NCBI RefSeq assembly: GCF_010669125.1
Contig: NZ_CP048630.1
Coordinates: 3,840,001 to 3,904,000, forward strand
DNA: 64,000 nt
Origin: Ancylobacter pratisalsi
GTDB lineage: Bacteria; Pseudomonadota; Alphaproteobacteria; Rhizobiales; Xanthobacteraceae
Direction: 5' to 3'
The translations under genes were made by a program, and so were the position numbers. How positions within the stretch are numbered: position 1 is the first letter of the stretch; the number at the start of each line of letters is the position of its first letter. Shown here one piece after another: positions 7,777-16,291 of the stretch. Under the pieces are notes generated by a model, which had not been told where the DNA came from, ran no database searches, and saw only the letters and a list, made by a program, of their open reading frames with translations.

Positions 7777-9069
7777 ATGATCGACATCGCTTCCCGCGTC
7801 TATAACCACACCTGGAAGATCGACCCGATCGTGCGCTCGGTGCTGGACACCGATTTTTACAAGCTGCTGATGGCGCAGACGATCTATCGCCGCCATTTCC
7901 AGACCCGCGTGACCTTCGGCATCATCAACCGCACGTCGCAGATCCGCATCGCCGATTTCGTCGACGAGGGCGAACTGCGCGAGCAGCTCGACCATGTGCG
8001 CTCGCTCTCGCTGACGCGGGGCGAATCGACCTGGCTGCGCGGCAACACCTTCTATGGCCGGCGGCAGATGTTCTCGCCCGACTTCATGGCCTGGTTCGAG
8101 GGCTTCCGGTTCCCGGACTATCATCTGGAGCGGCGCGACGGGCAGTACGAGCTGACCTTCGAGGGGCCGTGGATCGAGACTACCATGTGGGAGATCCCCG
8201 CGCTCGCCATCATCAACGAGCTGCGCTCGCGCGCCGTGCTGCGCAGCATGGGGCGGTTCGAGCTGCAGGTGCTCTATGCGCGCGCCATGACCCGCGTATG
8301 GGAGAAGGTGGAGCGGCTGCAGCGGCTCGGCGATGTAAACGTGGCCGATTTCGGCACCCGCCGGCGCCACGGCTTCCTGTGGCAGGACTGGTGCGTGCAG
8401 GCGATGATGGAAGGGCTCGGCGAGCGCTTCCTCGGCACCTCGAACTGCCTCATCGCCCTGCGCCGCGAGGTCGAGGCGACGGGCACCAACGCCCATGAGC
8501 TGCCGATGGTCTATGCCGCCCTTACCGACAGTGACGCGGCGCTGGCCGAGGCGCCCTACAAGGTGCTGGCCGACTGGCAGACCGACTATGAGGGCAATCT
8601 CAGGGTGATCCTGCCCGACACGTTCGGCACCGAGCATTTTCTCGCCCACGCCCCCGACTGGGTGGCGCGCTGGACCGGCATCCGCATCGACAGCAAGGAG
8701 CCGATCGAGGGCGGGGAGGAGGCGATCGCCTGGTGGCGGGCGCGTGGGCAGGACCCGCGCGAGAAGCTTGCCATTTTCTCCGATGGCCTCGATATCGACG
8801 ACATCGAGCGGATCTACCGCCATTTCAACGGCCGCATGCGGATGGGCTTCGGCTGGGGGACGCTGCTGACCAACGATTTCCGGGGCTTCGCGCCGGACGG
8901 GGCGCTGGATCCGATCTCCATCGTCTGCAAGGTGATTTCCGCCGACGGCCGGCCGACCGTGAAACTGTCGGATAATCCGACCAAGTCCATGGGCCCGCCC
9001 GAGGAGGTCGCGCGCTATCGGCGGGTGTTCGATTCCAAGCCGGAGCACGCCCGCGCGGTGCTGGTGTGA
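7777..9069 (+). CDS. pncB: Nicotinate phosphoribosyltransferase
   Basis: A 430-residue enzyme that makes nicotinate mononucleotide from nicotinate and PRPP with ATP hydrolysis, in the Preiss-Handler NAD salvage pathway. Characteristic regions are [14 protein letters not shown] near the N-terminus, the family stretch [38 protein letters not shown] in the core, and the phosphate-binding C-terminal region [15 protein letters not shown] followed by [12 protein letters not shown]. The length is normal. It appears monocistronic, with about 95 bases of spacer before it. Confidence 0.96.
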   Translation: MIDIASRVYNHTWKIDPIVRSVLDTDFYKLLMAQTIYRRHFQTRVTFGIINRTSQIRIADFVDEGELREQLDHVRSLSLTRGESTWLRGNTFYGRRQMFSPDFMAWFEGFRFPDYHLERRDGQYELTFEGPWIETTMWEIPALAIINELRSRAVLRSMGRFELQVLYARAMTRVWEKVERLQRLGDVNVADFGTRRRHGFLWQDWCVQAMMEGLGERFLGTSNCLIALRREVEATGTNAHELPMVYAALTDSDAALAEAPYKVLADWQTDYEGNLRVILPDTFGTEHFLAHAPDWVARWTGIRIDSKEPIEGGEEAIAWWRARGQDPREKLAIFSDGLDIDDIERIYRHFNGRMRMGFGWGTLLTNDFRGFAPDGALDPISIVCKVISADGRPTVKLSDNPTKSMGPPEEVARYRRVFDSKPEHARAVLV

Positions 9070-9454
9070 CGCGGTACGCGGGTGCCCAGTTTGGAGGTAT
9101 TAAAATATGCTGAAAGATTCGAATTAATTGCCGACCAAGAGTTGCCGCAATCTGCGGTCAGGTTGATATTTCAAGGTCTGTGGTTTTCTTGCATCAAGCG
9201 CCTGATGCCTTTAGTTAGGCATTGAGCTCAGAACGGTGGTGCGGAACGGGCGCGGCGGTCTTGCGACGGCGGCCCACAACGAACTGGACGTAAGGCATGC
9301 GAAGTGGTCAGCACCGTGCAACCGAACATGAGGCCACAGGTGTTACCCGATCCTGTGCCTGCGCAACCGGACCTGATGCAGACAGCTTTGTAATTCCTCG
9401 GTTTTCGACCGTATCGCGCGGGTCCAAACCCGTCCTGTTCGGGTGAGCCGCGCC
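9070..9454. other. Low-GC intergenic region with small hairpins
   Basis: This 385-base gap is much richer in A and T than the genes around it, mainly at 9090-9240. It holds two small perfect stem-loops (CCGCA/TGCGG at 9145-9157 and ATGCCT/AGGCAT at 9205-9222) and a six-codon frame at 9107-9127 preceded by GGAGG. I cannot assign an RNA gene. It may hold the promoter of the downstream SH3-domain gene. Confidence 0.35.
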
Positions 9455-10900
9455 ATGACCGTCTCATCACCGGAGCCGCGCGGGAACGGGCTCTCGACGT
9501 CGCTTGTCACCGATTTCCGCGCCATTCTCGATGCGCTCGAAAAAGAAAAGTGCGCCCGCTCGGGAACCGCTCCCCACGAATCAGCCGGCGCTGCCGGCGC
9601 TGCCAGCGGCGAGGGTGGAGCCGAGAGCCCGGCCACTTCGCCCACCGATTCCACGGTTCCTGCTTCGCCGGTTGCCGCCGGCTCCGATCCGACGCCGGTT
9701 GAAGGCGGTCGGTCTGCCGTTCCGGTGGAGCCCTCGGTGCCGATGATGCGCGACCGGACCCGGAGCGTACGCGGGGAGGCCGCGCCGAAGCCGACGCCGA
9801 TGGCGCTCTCCGATGTCCGCAGCCGGATCTCCGCTCTGGGGGACGTGCGCGACATGTTCCCGCAGCGTTCGTCTCCCCGCGACAGCGAAGGGGTGGCCGA
9901 GGCTGCCGCTGCCGCCGCCGAGATTTCCGAGGCCCGGAACCCCGAAACAGGGGCCTCGCTGATCACCCGGCTGCTGGCGAGGAAGCAGCCTCCGGCCGCT
10001 GCCGCCGCCGTGACCGAGATGCCGACGCCCCGCCGGCGCGCCTTTGGTGCCTCGGGCCGTGGGGGAGAGGCCGAACAGCCGGTGCGCCGCCGCAAGTCCG
10101 CCTCCAAGGATGTCATCACCTGGCAGCGGCTGGGTGTTCTGGCGGTGTGCGTGGCGGTGTTCGGCGGCGGGCTCGTGGCCCTGCAGCGCCTTGCCGCCCG
10201 CGAGGAAGCCGTCGTCGCCCCCGAAGAGATCGGCAATGCGGCGATCGCCAGTGTCGCTCCTTCGGCGCCGCTCGCTGTCGCGGCCATTCCGGCGGCGGAG
10301 ACGGTTGCCGTCGCCGCGGCTCCGGTTTCGCAGCCGATGGCCGAGCGGACGACGCCGGCCAGCGTTGCCGATGTGGTCGCCGAAATTCCCAAGCTCAATC
10401 TGCGCGATGCCGAGCCGGTGTTCGACGGTCCGGCAACGCCCGCCGCCCCCGCCGGCGTGACCGCCTTCGCCGCCCCCGAGCCCCCCGCCTCGCCGCGCCT
10501 CAGCGAGACCGCCGATGCCGGCGCGGCAGACGGCGCGGAGGCCGCCCATGTGGCGCTGCCCAAGCAGGCGCCGCTGCCGCCGGTCAAGCTGGCCGCGCTG
10601 GAGACCCCCGAAGCCACCACCGCCGCCGCCGAGCCGGAAACCGAGGATACCGCTGTCGAGGCCGGTGATGCCTCCGGCGCCGATCCTGTCGGCACCGCGG
10701 TGGTGCGCAGCGCCGTGACCATGCGCGCCGGCCCCAAGAAGAGCTCGGCGGCGGTGCTGAACCTGCAGGGCGGGGAGAAGGTGGAGCTGGTGGCCTGCAA
10801 GGGCTGGTGCGAGGTCGTCGCCGAGGGCAAGCGCGGCTTCATCTACAAGAGCTTCCTCAACACCCAGGCCGTGCAGCAGGCGGAAGCCGCGGCGGAATGA
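9455..10900 (+). CDS. SH3-domain, single-pass membrane protein with long disordered regions
   Basis: A protein of about 481 residues. The N-terminal 210 residues are disordered and rich in Ala, Pro and Glu. One transmembrane helix (WQRLGVLAVCVAVFGGGLVAL) follows, then an Ala/Pro-rich linker that should be periplasmic, and finally a bacterial SH3 domain of about 60 residues (VRSAVTMRAGPKKSSAAVLN, then GWCEVVAEGKRGFIYKSFL). Bacterial SH3 domains usually bind peptidoglycan or partner peptides, so a cell-envelope role is plausible but unproven. The start is uncertain: GTG 9443 is in frame and neither start has a clear ribosome-binding site. Confidence 0.8.
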   Translation: MTVSSPEPRGNGLSTSLVTDFRAILDALEKEKCARSGTAPHESAGAAGAASGEGGAESPATSPTDSTVPASPVAAGSDPTPVEGGRSAVPVEPSVPMMRDRTRSVRGEAAPKPTPMALSDVRSRISALGDVRDMFPQRSSPRDSEGVAEAAAAAAEISEARNPETGASLITRLLARKQPPAAAAAVTEMPTPRRRAFGASGRGGEAEQPVRRRKSASKDVITWQRLGVLAVCVAVFGGGLVALQRLAAREEAVVAPEEIGNAAIASVAPSAPLAVAAIPAAETVAVAAAPVSQPMAERTTPASVADVVAEIPKLNLRDAEPVFDGPATPAAPAGVTAFAAPEPPASPRLSETADAGAADGAEAAHVALPKQAPLPPVKLAALETPEATTAAAEPETEDTAVEAGDASGADPVGTAVVRSAVTMRAGPKKSSAAVLNLQGGEKVELVACKGWCEVVAEGKRGFIYKSFLNTQAVQQAEAAAE

Positions 10901-10938
10901 GCACCGGGGCGCGAGCGCCGGCGCGGTAACATCCTGAA

Positions 10939-10949
10939 TCAATGATTGA
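10939..10949. promoter_or_regulatory. Short perfect palindrome upstream of the sugar-biosynthesis genes
   Basis: TCAATGATTGA has 5-bp arms around a single centre base. It sits in the 147-base spacer before the dehydrogenase at 11048 and could be a dimeric regulator site. No regulator is adjacent. Confidence 0.25.
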
Positions 10950-11047
10950 ACCTGAGCGGGCGGTGAATTGCACCGCTTTGCCTCGTCACGTTCCGGGGCG
11001 CGTGTTAGACCCCGGTCACCTTCAAAGAGCCGACACAGGAACCGATC

Positions 11048-12031
11048 ATGTCGAAAAGCCCGACCGAGACGCCCCCGCCGATCCGCGTCGGAGTCATCGG
11101 AGTCGGTGTGATGGGCTACAATCATGCCCGCGTGCTTTCCGACCTGCCGGGCGCGACGCTGGTGGGAATCGCCGATCCCGATGACGGGCAGCGTGGCAAG
11201 GTTGCCGCATTGCTCGGTTGCGAGGCGGTGCCGGGCATCGAAGACCTGATCGAGCGCGGCGTCGATGCGCTCGTGGTGGCCGCACCTACCCATCTTCACC
11301 ACGACATCGCCCTTACCGCGATCCGCGCGGGCAAGCATGTGCTGGTTGAAAAGCCCATCGCCCCCGTGGTGGCCGAGGCCGAGGCGATCGTCGCCGCCGC
11401 CCGCGCCAAGGGCGTCGCGCTGATGGTCGGCCATGTCGAACGCTTCAACCCGGCGGTCGACGCCATCAAGAACGCGATCCGTGGCGAGGAGATCCTCTCC
11501 ATCGGCATCACCCGCGTCGGGCCGTTTCCCCCGCGCATGTCCAATGTGGGAGTGGTGATCGATCTCGCGGTGCACGACATCGACCTGATCTGCCATTTCA
11601 CCGGCTCGCACATCACCGAGATCCAGCCGCAGGTGAAGGCGGCGGTGGCCGACCGCGAGGACATCGCCCTGCTGCAGTTCCGCACCGCCAATGGCGTGCT
11701 GGCGCACATCAACACCAACTGGCTGACGCCGTTCAAGGCGCGCACGGTTCACGTGGCGACGCGCAACAAATACGTCATCGGCGATCTGCTGACCCGGCAG
11801 GTGACCGAGTGTTTCGATTACAAGCCGGATGGCAGCTATTCCATGCGCCACCTGCCTGTCGCCTATGCCGAGCCGCTGCGCGTGGAACTGACCCGCTTTC
11901 TCGAAGCCGTGCGCGGCGAGAAGCCGGCGGCGGTGACCGGCGAGGACGGCGTCGCGGCCATCGCCACTGCCATACGCTGCCTCGGTGTCGAGGACGATGC
12001 CACGCCGCGCCTCGTGAAGGTCGCAGGCTGA
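11048..12031 (+). CDS. gnnA: Gfo/Idh/MocA oxidoreductase, probable UDP-GlcNAc 3-dehydrogenase (GnnA-like)
   Basis: A 327-residue NAD-dependent dehydrogenase. The Rossmann motif GVIGVGVMGYNHARVL is at the N-terminus, followed by the EKP motif of the family (LVEKPIAPVVAEAEAIV), GHVERFNPAV and VIDLAVHDIDLICH, which carries the catalytic-region aspartate and histidine. The aminotransferase directly downstream (11 bases) suggests the two make a 3-amino sugar nucleotide, as GnnA and GnnB do for lipid A 2,3-diaminoglucose. The O-antigen pathway WlbA/WbpB-WbpE is the alternative, but no further Wbp genes are present. Confidence 0.85.
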   Translation: MSKSPTETPPPIRVGVIGVGVMGYNHARVLSDLPGATLVGIADPDDGQRGKVAALLGCEAVPGIEDLIERGVDALVVAAPTHLHHDIALTAIRAGKHVLVEKPIAPVVAEAEAIVAAARAKGVALMVGHVERFNPAVDAIKNAIRGEEILSIGITRVGPFPPRMSNVGVVIDLAVHDIDLICHFTGSHITEIQPQVKAAVADREDIALLQFRTANGVLAHINTNWLTPFKARTVHVATRNKYVIGDLLTRQVTECFDYKPDGSYSMRHLPVAYAEPLRVELTRFLEAVRGEKPAAVTGEDGVAAIATAIRCLGVEDDATPRLVKVAG

Positions 12032-12042
12032 GCCAGGAAGAC

Positions 12043-13200
12043 ATGATGAACACGCATGTGAAGACCGAGTTGGCCCCGATCCCCTTCATCGACATCGCGG
12101 CCCAGCGGGCCCGGCTCGGCACGCGGATCGACGAGGCGGTGATGCGGGTGCTGAACCACTGCCGCTTCGTCAATGGGCCGGAAGTGACCGAGCTGGAGAG
12201 CCAGCTTGCCGCCTTCGCCGGGGCCAAGCACGCGATCTCCTGCTCCAGTGGCACGGACGCGCTGGCGATGCTGCTGATGGCGTGGGGCGTGAAGGCGGGA
12301 GATGCGGTGTTCTGCCCGTCCTTCACCTTCTGCGCGACCGCCGAGGTGGTGCCGTGGGTCGGCGCGACTCCGGTGTTCGTCGATGTGCTGGCGGACACGT
12401 TCAACATGGACCCTGCGAGCCTGGAAGCCGCGATCGAGGTCGCCAAGCGCCAGGGGCTGACGCCGAAGGTCGTGGTGCCGGTCGACCTGTTCGGCCAGCC
12501 GGCCGACCTCGACGCGATTATCGCGATCGCCAGGGCGCATGGGCTGAAAGTGCTGTGCGACACCGCGCAGGGCTTCGGCGCGACCTGGAACGGCAAGCGC
12601 ACCGGCTCGTTCGGCGATGCCACGGCGACCAGCTTCTTCCCGGCCAAGCCGCTGGGCTGCTTCGGCGATGGCGGGGCGGTGTTCACCGACGATGACGAGC
12701 TGGTTCCCGTGCTCAAGAGCGTGCGCGAGCACGGGCAGGGCGTCGACAAGTACCAGAACGTGCGCATCGGCATGACCGGGCGACTGGACACCATTCAGGC
12801 GGCGATCCTGCTGGAAAAGCTCGCGATCTTCGAGGACGAGATCGCGGCGCGCCAGAAGGTCGCGGCGCGCTACAACGAGGCGCTGAAGGACGTGTGCATC
12901 GTGCCGGCGGTGGATCCGCGCGCGACGTCGGTCTGGGCGCAGTACACCATCCGGCTGCCGCAGGGCGTGCGCGACGGGCTTGGCGTGGCGCTGCAGAAGG
13001 AAGGCGTGCCGACTGCGGTGTACTACCGGATCCCGATGCACCAGCAGCCGGCCTATGAGCAGTTTCCCTCCGCGGGCAACGGCCTGCCGGTGTGCGAGCA
13101 GCTCTCCGGTGAGGTGATCAGCCTGCCCATGCACGCCTATCTTGACGAGGCGAGCCAGGCGCGGGTGATTGCTGCCGTGCGGGGTGCGCTGGGCAAGTGA
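12043..13200 (+). CDS. gnnB: DegT/DnrJ/EryC1/StrS-family PLP aminotransferase (GnnB-like)
   Basis: A 385-residue sugar aminotransferase. Motifs are PFIDIAAQRARLG at the N-terminus, FVNGPEVTELE, SCSSGTDALAMLL, PVDLFGQPADLDAI, the cofactor-phosphate region CDTAQGFGA and SFFPAKPLGCFGDGGAVF, where the lysine forms the PLP aldimine. ATG 12043 and ATG 12046 are adjacent; AGGAAG lies just upstream. It should transfer an amino group from glutamate to the 3-keto sugar made by the preceding gene. A 124-base gap separates it from murJ on the same strand. Confidence 0.88.
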   Translation: MMNTHVKTELAPIPFIDIAAQRARLGTRIDEAVMRVLNHCRFVNGPEVTELESQLAAFAGAKHAISCSSGTDALAMLLMAWGVKAGDAVFCPSFTFCATAEVVPWVGATPVFVDVLADTFNMDPASLEAAIEVAKRQGLTPKVVVPVDLFGQPADLDAIIAIARAHGLKVLCDTAQGFGATWNGKRTGSFGDATATSFFPAKPLGCFGDGGAVFTDDDELVPVLKSVREHGQGVDKYQNVRIGMTGRLDTIQAAILLEKLAIFEDEIAARQKVAARYNEALKDVCIVPAVDPRATSVWAQYTIRLPQGVRDGLGVALQKEGVPTAVYYRIPMHQQPAYEQFPSAGNGLPVCEQLSGEVISLPMHAYLDEASQARVIAAVRGALGK

Positions 13201-13324
13201 GCGTGCGGGCGGCCTAGACGTTCTTCGCCAGCGCGGGCTGGCGGGGCGCGGCGCGGGCGGCTAGCTTCTGCGCCGCGCGATTTTCCTCGCGACGATCCCT
13301 TCGTGACCGGCTCGCTGGCGTTCC

Positions 13325-14875
13325 ATGATTCGTTCGATCTTTTCCGTCGGTGGCTGGACGCTGCTCTCGCGGCTGACGGGCTTCGTGCGCGACATCGTGA
13401 TGGCCGCCGTGCTCGGCGCGGGGCCGGTGGCGGACGCGTTCTACATCGCCTTCCGCCTGCCCAACCATTTTCGCTCCATCTTTGCCGAAGGGGCGTTCAA
13501 CACCGCCTTCATTCCCGCCTATGCGCGGGTGAAGACGGTGGAGGGCGACGCGCAGGCGCGCCGCTTCGCCGATGGCATTCTCACCGCCGTGGTGCTGGTG
13601 CAGCTCGTGATCCTCGCCTTCGCGCTGACGGCGACGGACTGGGTGGTGGCGACGCTGGCGCCGGGGCTTTCGGGCGACCTTGAGCGTTTCGCGCTGACGG
13701 TGGATTTCACCCGTATCACCTTCCCCTATCTCGGCCTGATCGCGGTGGTGACGCTGGTCGGGGGCGTGCTGAACGCCAATGAGCGGTTCTGGGCGGCGGC
13801 GGCGGCCTCGATACTGCTCAACGTGTCGATGGTGGGCACGCTGACCGCGGTCGGGCTGTTTCCCAATGCCGGCGCGGCGGCGGCGTGGGGCGTGCTGATC
13901 TCCGGTTTCCTGCAGGTCGCGCTTCTGGTGTTCGACGCCGAGACCCACGGGCTGCGCCTGCGCTTCGGGAGGCCGCGCCTCGATCCGGAGACGCGGCGCT
14001 TTCTCATCGCGCTCGGACCGGCGATCATCGGCTCGGCAGGGGTGCAGCTGGCGATCTTTGCCGACACCATCATCGCCTCGTTCCTGCCGCAGGGCGCGAT
14101 CGCGGCGCTGTTCTATGCCGACCGGCTGAACCAGCTGCCCATCGGTGTGGTCGGCATTGCCGCGGGCATCGTGCTGCTGCCGGAACTGTCGCGGAAGATC
14201 GCGGCGGAGGATTTCGAGGGCGCGCGCCACGCGCAGTCCCGCGCCATCGAGCTGACGATCCTGCTGGTGCTGCCGTTCCTGGCCGCGTCGCTGGTCATTC
14301 CCGAACTGATGATGCGGGCGCTGTTCATGCGTGGCGCGTTCACGCCCGAGGCGGCGACGGCGGCGGGCGCGACGCTGGCGGCCTATGGGCTGGGGCTGCT
14401 GCCTTTCGTGGTCATGCGCGCCTTTATGGCGCCGTTCTACGCCCGCGGCGATACCCGCACGCCGGTGATGGCGACCCTGGGCGCCGCTGTCGTGAACATC
14501 CTCCTCAAGATCTGGCTGATGGACAGCCTGGCGCAGGTGGGGCTGGCCTTCGCCACCTCGGTCGGCGGCTGGATCACGGTGCTGCTGCTGGCCTTCCTCG
14601 CCCGGCGGCGCGGCTATGAATGCGGCGACGCCCAGCTGCTGCGCATTCTGCCCCGGCTCGTCGCGATCGGCCTGGCGGTGGCGGCGACGCTCTATGGGGC
14701 GGCGGCGCTGTCGGAGCCGCTGGTCGCGCATCTCAGCTCGCTGCGGAACGAGACCCGGCTGCTCTTGTGCATCGCAATGGCCGGGGCGGTGTATGGGGGG
14801 CTGGTGTTGACGCTGATCGGCCCCCGCTATCTGCGCGCGCTGCTCAGCGGGAGGCCCAACCCGAAGGCGGGCTGA
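13325..14875 (+). CDS. murJ: Lipid II flippase MurJ (MviN)
   Basis: A 516-residue polytopic membrane protein of the MOP exporter superfamily with about 14 helices. The N-terminal signature TLLSRLTGFVRDIVMAAVLG is followed by ADAFYIAFRLPNHFRSIFAEGAFNTAFIPAY, the most conserved part of MurJ, then the central FYADRLNQLPIGVVGIA. MurJ moves lipid-linked peptidoglycan precursor across the inner membrane and is normally essential. It lies downstream of a lipid A sugar gene pair; no strong ribosome-binding site is visible before ATG 13325. Confidence 0.96.
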   Translation: MIRSIFSVGGWTLLSRLTGFVRDIVMAAVLGAGPVADAFYIAFRLPNHFRSIFAEGAFNTAFIPAYARVKTVEGDAQARRFADGILTAVVLVQLVILAFALTATDWVVATLAPGLSGDLERFALTVDFTRITFPYLGLIAVVTLVGGVLNANERFWAAAAASILLNVSMVGTLTAVGLFPNAGAAAAWGVLISGFLQVALLVFDAETHGLRLRFGRPRLDPETRRFLIALGPAIIGSAGVQLAIFADTIIASFLPQGAIAALFYADRLNQLPIGVVGIAAGIVLLPELSRKIAAEDFEGARHAQSRAIELTILLVLPFLAASLVIPELMMRALFMRGAFTPEAATAAGATLAAYGLGLLPFVVMRAFMAPFYARGDTRTPVMATLGAAVVNILLKIWLMDSLAQVGLAFATSVGGWITVLLLAFLARRRGYECGDAQLLRILPRLVAIGLAVAATLYGAAALSEPLVAHLSSLRNETRLLLCIAMAGAVYGGLVLTLIGPRYLRALLSGRPNPKAG

Positions 14876-15017
14876 TGCTTTTACCGCTTACGCGGTGCAG
14901 CAAAAACGTGCTACGTGCGTGGCACGCTGAGCGTTCCCGCGTGCGGGGCGGGTCGCCTTGCGTTGCTTCGGGTGGGGGCCGCCGAAGCGCTTGTTTGCCT
15001 TTCTCGGAGACGGCTCA

Positions 15018-16274
15018 ATGAACACCGCGTTGTCGCGCCTGCCTGCCATTGTCACCGTTGTCGGCGTGCTGTCGCTCGCGGCCTGTTCCGAGCAGCAGGC
15101 CCCGCCGCCGGCGCCCCAGGCCCCGCAGGTAACCGTCGCCAAGCCCATCTCGCGCAACATCACCGACTATGACGAGTATGTCGGCCGTTTCGCGGCGGTC
15201 GATCTCATCAACATGTATGCCCGCGTCTCCGGCTATCTGGCCTCGATCAACTTCACCGACGGCCAGCTGGTGAATAAGGGCGACCTGCTGTTCACCATCG
15301 ACAAGCGCCCGTTCCAGATCGCGCTGGATCAGGCGGAGGCGAACCTCGCCAAGGCGCAGGCCGACGTCGATTTCTCGACCTCCGATCTGCAGCGCGCCCA
15401 GACCCTGCTCCAGGACAAGACCTCGACCGCGATCTCGAAGCAGACCTTCGACCAGCGCCTGCAGACCGAGCGCGCCGCACACGCAGCGGCGGCCGGGGCG
15501 GAAGCCGCCGTGCAGGCGGCGAAGCTGGACCTTGAATTCACCGATCTGCGCGCGCCCGTCACCGGCCGTATCGGCGACCGCAAGGTGGCGGTCGGCAATC
15601 TCGTGACCGGCGGCTCGGGCGGCACCAACACCAATACGCTGCTCGCCACCATCGTCTCGATCGACCCGATCTATTTCGAGTTCACCTATGACGAGGCCTC
15701 GTATCTGCGCTACCAGCGCATGGCCAAGGAAATGGGCGACGCCGGCCAGTCGATCCCGGTGAGGCTGGAGCTGATCGACGAGAAGGGCTTCCCCCATAAG
15801 GGCGTGCTCGACTTCGTCGACAACAAGATCAGCGAGACGACCGGCACGATCCGTGGCCGGGCCCAGTTTGCCAATCCCGACAGCGTGTTCACGCCGGGCA
15901 TGTTCGGGCGCATCCAGGTGCCCACGTCCGCCGAGCATCCGGCGCTGACCGTGCCGGACGTCGCGATCGCGACCGAGCAGACCCGCAAGTTCGTCTATGT
16001 GCTCCAGCCCGGCGACGCGCCGCAGGTGCCGACGATGAAGTATGTGACGCTGGGGCGTGTCTATGACGGCCAGCGCGTGATCGATTCCGGCCTCGATAAG
16101 GACGATCTCGTCGTGGTCAACGGTCTCTCGCGGATCCGGCCGGGCGCCAAGGTTGTCGGCAAGCTGGAGGCGCCGGCTGCGCCTGCTGCGTCGGCTGGGA
16201 CTGCCACGCCGGCTGCGCCCGCCAAGCCGGCCACGCCGGCCGCGGGCACGGCGCCCGCCAAGCCCGCCAACTGA
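15018..16274 (+). CDS. RND efflux periplasmic adaptor lipoprotein
   Basis: A 418-residue membrane fusion protein. The signal peptide ends in the lipobox LSLAAC (Cys about residue 23), so it is lipid-anchored. The barrel-sandwich halves (ARVSGYLASINFTDGQLVNKGDLLFTIDKRPF and DLRAPVTGRIGDRKVAVGNLVTGG) flank an alpha-hairpin. It ends with an Ala/Pro-rich tail of about 40 residues containing APAKPAT-type repeats. ATG 15018 is preceded by CGGAGA. It is encoded 17 bases before the RND pump and should bridge that pump to an outer-membrane factor that is not in the window. Confidence 0.94.
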   Translation: MNTALSRLPAIVTVVGVLSLAACSEQQAPPPAPQAPQVTVAKPISRNITDYDEYVGRFAAVDLINMYARVSGYLASINFTDGQLVNKGDLLFTIDKRPFQIALDQAEANLAKAQADVDFSTSDLQRAQTLLQDKTSTAISKQTFDQRLQTERAAHAAAAGAEAAVQAAKLDLEFTDLRAPVTGRIGDRKVAVGNLVTGGSGGTNTNTLLATIVSIDPIYFEFTYDEASYLRYQRMAKEMGDAGQSIPVRLELIDEKGFPHKGVLDFVDNKISETTGTIRGRAQFANPDSVFTPGMFGRIQVPTSAEHPALTVPDVAIATEQTRKFVYVLQPGDAPQVPTMKYVTLGRVYDGQRVIDSGLDKDDLVVVNGLSRIRPGAKVVGKLEAPAAPAASAGTATPAAPAKPATPAAGTAPAKPAN

Positions 16275-16291
16275 GCGCGGGAACCGGATCC

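Noticed and set aside
5698..9048. 1116-codon open frame on the reverse strand
   Set aside because: It runs antisense across the end of emrA, all of emrB and pncB, is rich in His, Arg, Gln and Ala like other high-GC shadows, and has no recognisable motif.
9107..9127. Six-codon frame with a good ribosome-binding site as a leader peptide
   Set aside because: No codon run or terminator/antiterminator pair typical of attenuation is visible, so I list only the region.
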